Source of the DNA: an uncultured Caulobacterales bacterium
GTDB taxonomy: Bacteria > Pseudomonadota > Alphaproteobacteria > Caulobacterales > Maricaulaceae
Reading direction: 5' to 3'
NCBI GenBank assembly: GCA_938007945.1
Contig: CALLME010000223.1
Location: 1 to 8,019 of the forward strand
Length of the DNA: 8,019 bases
This document shows positions 5,566-8,019 of the stretch, in pieces. The translations under genes were made by a program, and so were the position numbers. Below the pieces are notes generated by a model. The model was not told the DNA's origin. It did not search any database and saw only the letters and a list, made by a program, of their open reading frames with translations. Numbering within the stretch: the stretch's first letter is position 1; each line of letters begins with the position of its first letter.

Positions 5566-6288
5566 CTAACTTTCAAGCGCGGCCTCAAGCGAGGCTTGCA
5601 AACGGTCCGTGTCTGCGCCTGCAATCATCATGTCATTGATAATAAAAAACGGTGTCCCAGAAAGTGCTGGTATGCGGTTTGCGAGTATCAGTGTGTCTTC
5701 GAGCATTTCGTCAAGCACAGGATCTTTCATGTCTTTTTCAAGTTTTTTGACATTCACGCCCGCATCCTTTGCAACCGCGTTAATGCGGTCAGGCGTCAGG
5801 CCGCTCGCATTCATCAACGCTGTATGCATTTCAAGATATTTACCTTGCTTATGCGCAGCTAAGGCCGCTTTAGCCGCATTGCGAGAGGTCTTTGTGCGAC
5901 CATCCAAAATGGGTAATTCTTTAAAGATAACGCGCACATCGTTGGGATGTTTTTTGATTGTCGCGTTCACCCAATCGGTTGAGCGTTTGCAATAGCCACA
6001 ATTATAATCAAAAAACTCGACGATTGTGACTTTGGCATTGGCAGGGCCAATTTTCACATCGCGGTCATCTTCCTCAATTGACTTGCGCACAGAGGCCATC
6101 ATCGCGGCTTCTACTTTGCGGTCGAGTTCCTCGAGTGCTTCGCGAACAATTTCTGGGTTTTTCATAAGGTAGTCTTTGATGACAGCCTCAATCTGTGCGC
6201 GGTCTGCCGTAGACGTCGTCTGCGCTTGCGCGCATCCCGCAGTCGCAAATAGGGACAAAGCGATAGCCGTAGTTGTGAGGTATTTCAT
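5566..6288 (-). CDS. ScsC-like DsbA-family thiol:disulfide oxidoreductase, exported
   Basis: A 240-residue exported protein. Residues 1-23 form a signal sequence with a hydrophobic core (TTTAIALSLFATAGC). Cys19 could be a lipidation site, but Thr at -3 is atypical; cleavage after AQAQ is the alternative. Residues 30-62 (IEAVIKDYLMKNPEIVREALEELDRK) match the ScsC N-terminal helical region, which drives oligomerisation in some ScsC proteins. The thioredoxin-fold domain starts near 84 with FFDYNCGYCKRS, giving the CGYC active site at 97-100. A helical insertion follows, and the cis-Pro loop GTPFF has Pro213. It should form or isomerise disulfides in exported proteins. An upstream in-frame ATG at 6327 would put RRIISRQLMETA before the signal peptide. 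GGAGA five bases before the ATG at 6288 decides the later start. It lies 51 bases after the M48 protease gene, probably in one operon. Confidence 0.9.
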   Translation of the reverse strand: MKYLTTTAIALSLFATAGCAQAQTTSTADRAQIEAVIKDYLMKNPEIVREALEELDRKVEAAMMASVRKSIEEDDRDVKIGPANAKVTIVEFFDYNCGYCKRSTDWVNATIKKHPNDVRVIFKELPILDGRTKTSRNAAKAALAAHKQGKYLEMHTALMNASGLTPDRINAVAKDAGVNVKKLEKDMKDPVLDEMLEDTLILANRIPALSGTPFFIINDMMIAGADTDRLQASLEAALES

Positions 6289-6293
6289 AGCGG

Positions 6294-6298
6294 TCTCC
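6294..6298 (-). promoter_or_regulatory. ribosome binding site deciding the DsbA-family start
   Basis: On the minus strand GGAGA lies five bases before the ATG at 6288. Neither upstream in-frame ATG (6327, 6300) has a comparable site, and the signal peptide starts naturally at 6288. Confidence 0.7.
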
Positions 6299-6339
6299 AT
6301 AAGTTGACGCGAGATTATGCGCCTCATCTTAAAAGTTGA

Positions 6340-7737
6340 TTACGGTTTAGGGCGGTAACGGTCTTTGCCTTTGGCTGCAAGTCTTGTTCGCGCTATCACG
6401 ACAATGTCAGCAGCACGACGATATTGAGGCGAGCCGTAATCCATATCTTTTTGTGCACGTTCAGCAAACGACATGGCGCGTTGCATATCGCCGCCATTAA
6501 AGGCTTGTTCGGCCACAGCATATTTCGCGAGCGCGTCTTTCCCCTGCTTGCCATAGCCTTGCGAAAGGTAATACCAAAGTCCGCCATTCTCAGGTTCTTT
6601 TTGAAGTGCTGATTTGAGCAAATCAATCGCGCGTTCTGTGCTTTTATGATCGGCTTCCTCAAGAAGCGCTTGCGCAAGGGCTTGTTTAAACAGAGGGGCA
6701 TCGGGTTTGAGGGTTAGCGCACGTTCGGCGGGCGCGATGGAGTCGCTACCGCGACCACTTTCAAATAGCATCTGTGCTTTGAGCTCATAAAAGTAAGGAT
6801 TGTTCGGATAATCCGAAATCAGCGAGTCGATCTCGCGTATAGCGCTTTTGAGGTCTGCGCCCTTAAAGTGCGCGACAGAACGGGCATAGCGCGCCTCGTC
6901 AGATTTGTCCGATGCAGGATATTGACTGAACACGCGTTGAGGCGTGTCAAGGAAGCCTTGGAGTTTAGCTTTTGCCATGTTCAAGCGTTTGACGTCTTCT
7001 TCTGGGTCGGGCTTGCCGTAATGAGGGCTCTCGGCGACAACTTCGCGTAAGTTATCGATACGTGTTGAGGATAGCGGGTGAGAGCGGAAATAGGGATAGC
7101 GGCGCGCTTGCGAAAAGACTTCTTGATAGCGGAATTTTTCGAAAAACTGGATAAGTCCTTCGCCTGATTGACCTGTACGCTCAAGGTAATCAGCGGCGTA
7201 TTGATCGGCCACAGATTCGCCAACGCGTGTATTGGCGAGGACATCGACCGCTCCAAACTGCTGTGCGCCGCCAAGGATTAACGCGCCCGCACCACCTTCG
7301 CCTGCTAGGATTGCAGCGATACCAAGCCCTGCCGCGAGGAGCATGGAGCCATAAGCATTGCGGTTGCCATAGCTTGAGCGTGCCAGGCGGCCATCTGCAA
7401 TGTGCCCTGCTTCATGGGCTATTACGCCTTTGAGTTGCAACGGCGTGTCGGCTTGTTGGATGAGGCCTGTATTGAGGAAGATATTCTGTCCGCGCGTCAC
7501 AAAGGCATTCAACTGGTTGTCATTGACGATGTAGATGTCCACATTATCAGAATTGAGTCCCGCTGCGCGCAGAAGCGGCGTCGTGAAATCTTCAAGCGTG
7601 TCTTCAATTTCTGTATCACGGATGAGCGATTGCGCGCTGGCGGGCAACGCAGAGCCGACAAGCATTATCGCAGCCATGGCAGCGCCTAAGGCCGTTTTAG
7701 CCGTCAAACCTGATAGTTTTGATGTAAGTGCAGGCAT
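6340..7737 (-). CDS. BepA-like M48 family metalloprotease with TPR repeats, periplasmic
   Basis: A 465-residue exported zinc protease. Residues 1-36 are a signal peptide ending ALPASAQ, with cleavage likely before Ser37. The M48 domain has the zinc motif HEAGH (108-112), a third ligand at Glu174 in ESVADQYAADYL, and RSHPLSSTR (218-226), the HP loop whose His affects the zinc site in E. coli BepA. A glycine/alanine-rich hydrophobic stretch (131-160) lies between them, as in relatives. From about 285 to 430 the chain forms TPR-type helical repeats (for example AIREIDSLISDYPNNPYFYELKA, shortened in the protein as residues 299-321). BepA degrades or matures outer-membrane proteins stalled at the BAM complex, including LptD. 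That role is inferred here from shared architecture. The start has only weak ribosome binding (GGGA), and a terminator hairpin ends 14 bases upstream. A DsbA-family gene follows after 51 bases. Confidence 0.92.
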   Translation of the reverse strand: MPALTSKLSGLTAKTALGAAMAAIMLVGSALPASAQSLIRDTEIEDTLEDFTTPLLRAAGLNSDNVDIYIVNDNQLNAFVTRGQNIFLNTGLIQQADTPLQLKGVIAHEAGHIADGRLARSSYGNRNAYGSMLLAAGLGIAAILAGEGGAGALILGGAQQFGAVDVLANTRVGESVADQYAADYLERTGQSGEGLIQFFEKFRYQEVFSQARRYPYFRSHPLSSTRIDNLREVVAESPHYGKPDPEEDVKRLNMAKAKLQGFLDTPQRVFSQYPASDKSDEARYARSVAHFKGADLKSAIREIDSLISDYPNNPYFYELKAQMLFESGRGSDSIAPAERALTLKPDAPLFKQALAQALLEEADHKSTERAIDLLKSALQKEPENGGLWYYLSQGYGKQGKDALAKYAVAEQAFNGGDMQRAMSFAERAQKDMDYGSPQYRRAADIVVIARTRLAAKGKDRYRPKP

Positions 7738-7751
7738 GAAAATCCCAATTT

Positions 7752-7786
7752 AAAAAGCCTGCGAAACATCTATGTTTCGCAGGCTT
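7752..7786 (-). terminator. intrinsic terminator of the upstream minus-strand gene
   Basis: Read on the minus strand, AAGCCTGCGAAACA pairs perfectly with TGTTTCGCAGGCTT across a TAGA loop (14 bp). It is followed at once by T residues: the last two stem T's plus three more, then AAATT. On the plus strand no T-tract follows, so it works in one direction. It lies 80 bases after the stop of the partial gene at 7867 and only 14 bases before the ATG of the M48 protease. Confidence 0.85.
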
Positions 7787-7866
7787 GGGTCAAGTGACGG
7801 GGCTGTAACAATCCCTCAAAAACACAGTCACGTTTCAGTGAGGCATTTATGGCTTAAATCCCATCC

Positions 7867-8019
7867 CTATTTCAGGATGCGAGAAAGCCAGCTGCTTTTC
7901 TTCTTACCCTTTTTCGGCGTATCCGTTTCGGGCTTGGATGCCGCAGGCGTAGGCGTTTCAACCGCAGGCGTAGCCGCTTTCGTTGCAGGCTCAGGCTCAG
8001 GCGTTGGGGTCTTTGGCAC
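7867..8019 (-). CDS. unidentified protein, C-terminal 50 residues (5' truncated by window edge)
   Basis: The minus-strand frame is open from the window edge to the TAG at 7867-7869. The visible tail is low-complexity: Pro-Thr/Pro-Glu/Ala repeats (TPTPEPEPA, then ATPAVETPTPAA), followed by a basic patch KKGKKK and the end SSWLSRILK. Alternating PxPx tracts usually form extended, disordered linkers. A basic, Trp-containing C-terminal end recalls the RNase E tail of Caulobacter, whose GWWRR end binds PNPase. RNase E may also lie beside an M48 gene in alphaproteobacteria, as far as I recall. That identification is a guess; envelope-spanning or secreted proteins have similar tails. Coding is supported by codon-phased repeats and the well-placed terminator downstream. 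Confidence 0.65.
   Translation of the reverse strand: MPKTPTPEPEPATKAATPAVETPTPAASKPETDTPKKGKKKSSWLSRILK
7941..7973. repeat. 12-bp direct repeat inside a Pro/Ala-rich coding tail
   Basis: CCGCAGGCGTAG occurs at 7941-7952 and again at 7962-7973, a 21-base (seven-codon) period. It encodes part of the Ala-Pro-Thr repeats of the partial minus-strand gene, so it is most simply a protein-level low-complexity repeat. Confidence 0.6.

Noticed and set aside
6289..6327. Upstream starts (6327, 6300) of the DsbA-family gene
   Set aside because: They would put a polar stretch before the signal peptide and lack a good ribosome binding site; GGAGA sits exactly before ATG 6288.
7402..7689. 95-residue plus-strand ORF opposite the M48 protease
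   Set aside because: Shadow of the conserved protease N-terminal region, including the strand opposite HEAGH; no independent coding evidence.
7814..7843. Second hairpin (CCTCA...TGAGG) between the partial gene stop and the terminator
   Set aside because: Only 5 plus 4 base pairs with unequal bulges and no T-tract; too weak to call.

Overview
The window reads as chromosomal DNA of an alphaproteobacterium, possibly a marine Hyphomonadales/Maricaulales-type organism. This rests on the protein families seen (a Fe-S uracil-DNA-glycosylase-like protein, an alpha/beta hydrolase-OsmC fusion, a ScsC-like DsbA, an M48-TPR protease), moderate GC, ATG/GTG starts with GGAG-type ribosome binding sites, and short mRNA leaders. 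The genus is inference. Coding density is high and no gap without a gene exceeds 300 bases. I see no tRNA, rRNA, CRISPR array, insertion sequence or phage gene.

Left block (1-3540, all + strand). The C-terminal DNA-binding part of an AraC-family regulator is followed by a 138-base gap holding a 22-bp perfect interrupted palindrome and a possible -10 box. Next come a MAPEG membrane protein, a Fe-S uracil-DNA-glycosylase-like protein with a GTG start, a candidate 55-codon gene overlapping its end, an alpha/beta hydrolase-OsmC fusion, and a Nu-class (YfcG-like) glutathione S-transferase. MAPEG, OsmC and GST all point to thiol, peroxide and electrophile handling, so the block looks like a stress or detoxification cluster. 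Regulation by the neighbouring AraC protein is only inferred.

Middle (3541-4609, + strand). dusA, a tRNA dihydrouridine synthase, appears to have its own extended -10 promoter and a very short leader. It converges on the next block with overlapping stop codons.

Right block (4606-8019, all - strand, transcribed right to left). The proline/alanine/threonine-rich, basic-ended C-terminus of an unidentified protein is followed by a strong intrinsic terminator. Then come a BepA-like M48 metalloprotease with TPRs, a ScsC-like DsbA-family thiol oxidoreductase, and an AEC-family permease. The protease and thioredoxin-fold protein are both exported and plausibly cooperate in envelope protein quality control.

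No complete, clearly undescribed system stands out. The most checkable oddities are the palindrome before the MAPEG gene, the acid-free overlapping small ORF, the Glu-to-Gln change in the UDG motif, and the terminator hairpin just 14 bases before the protease start codon.
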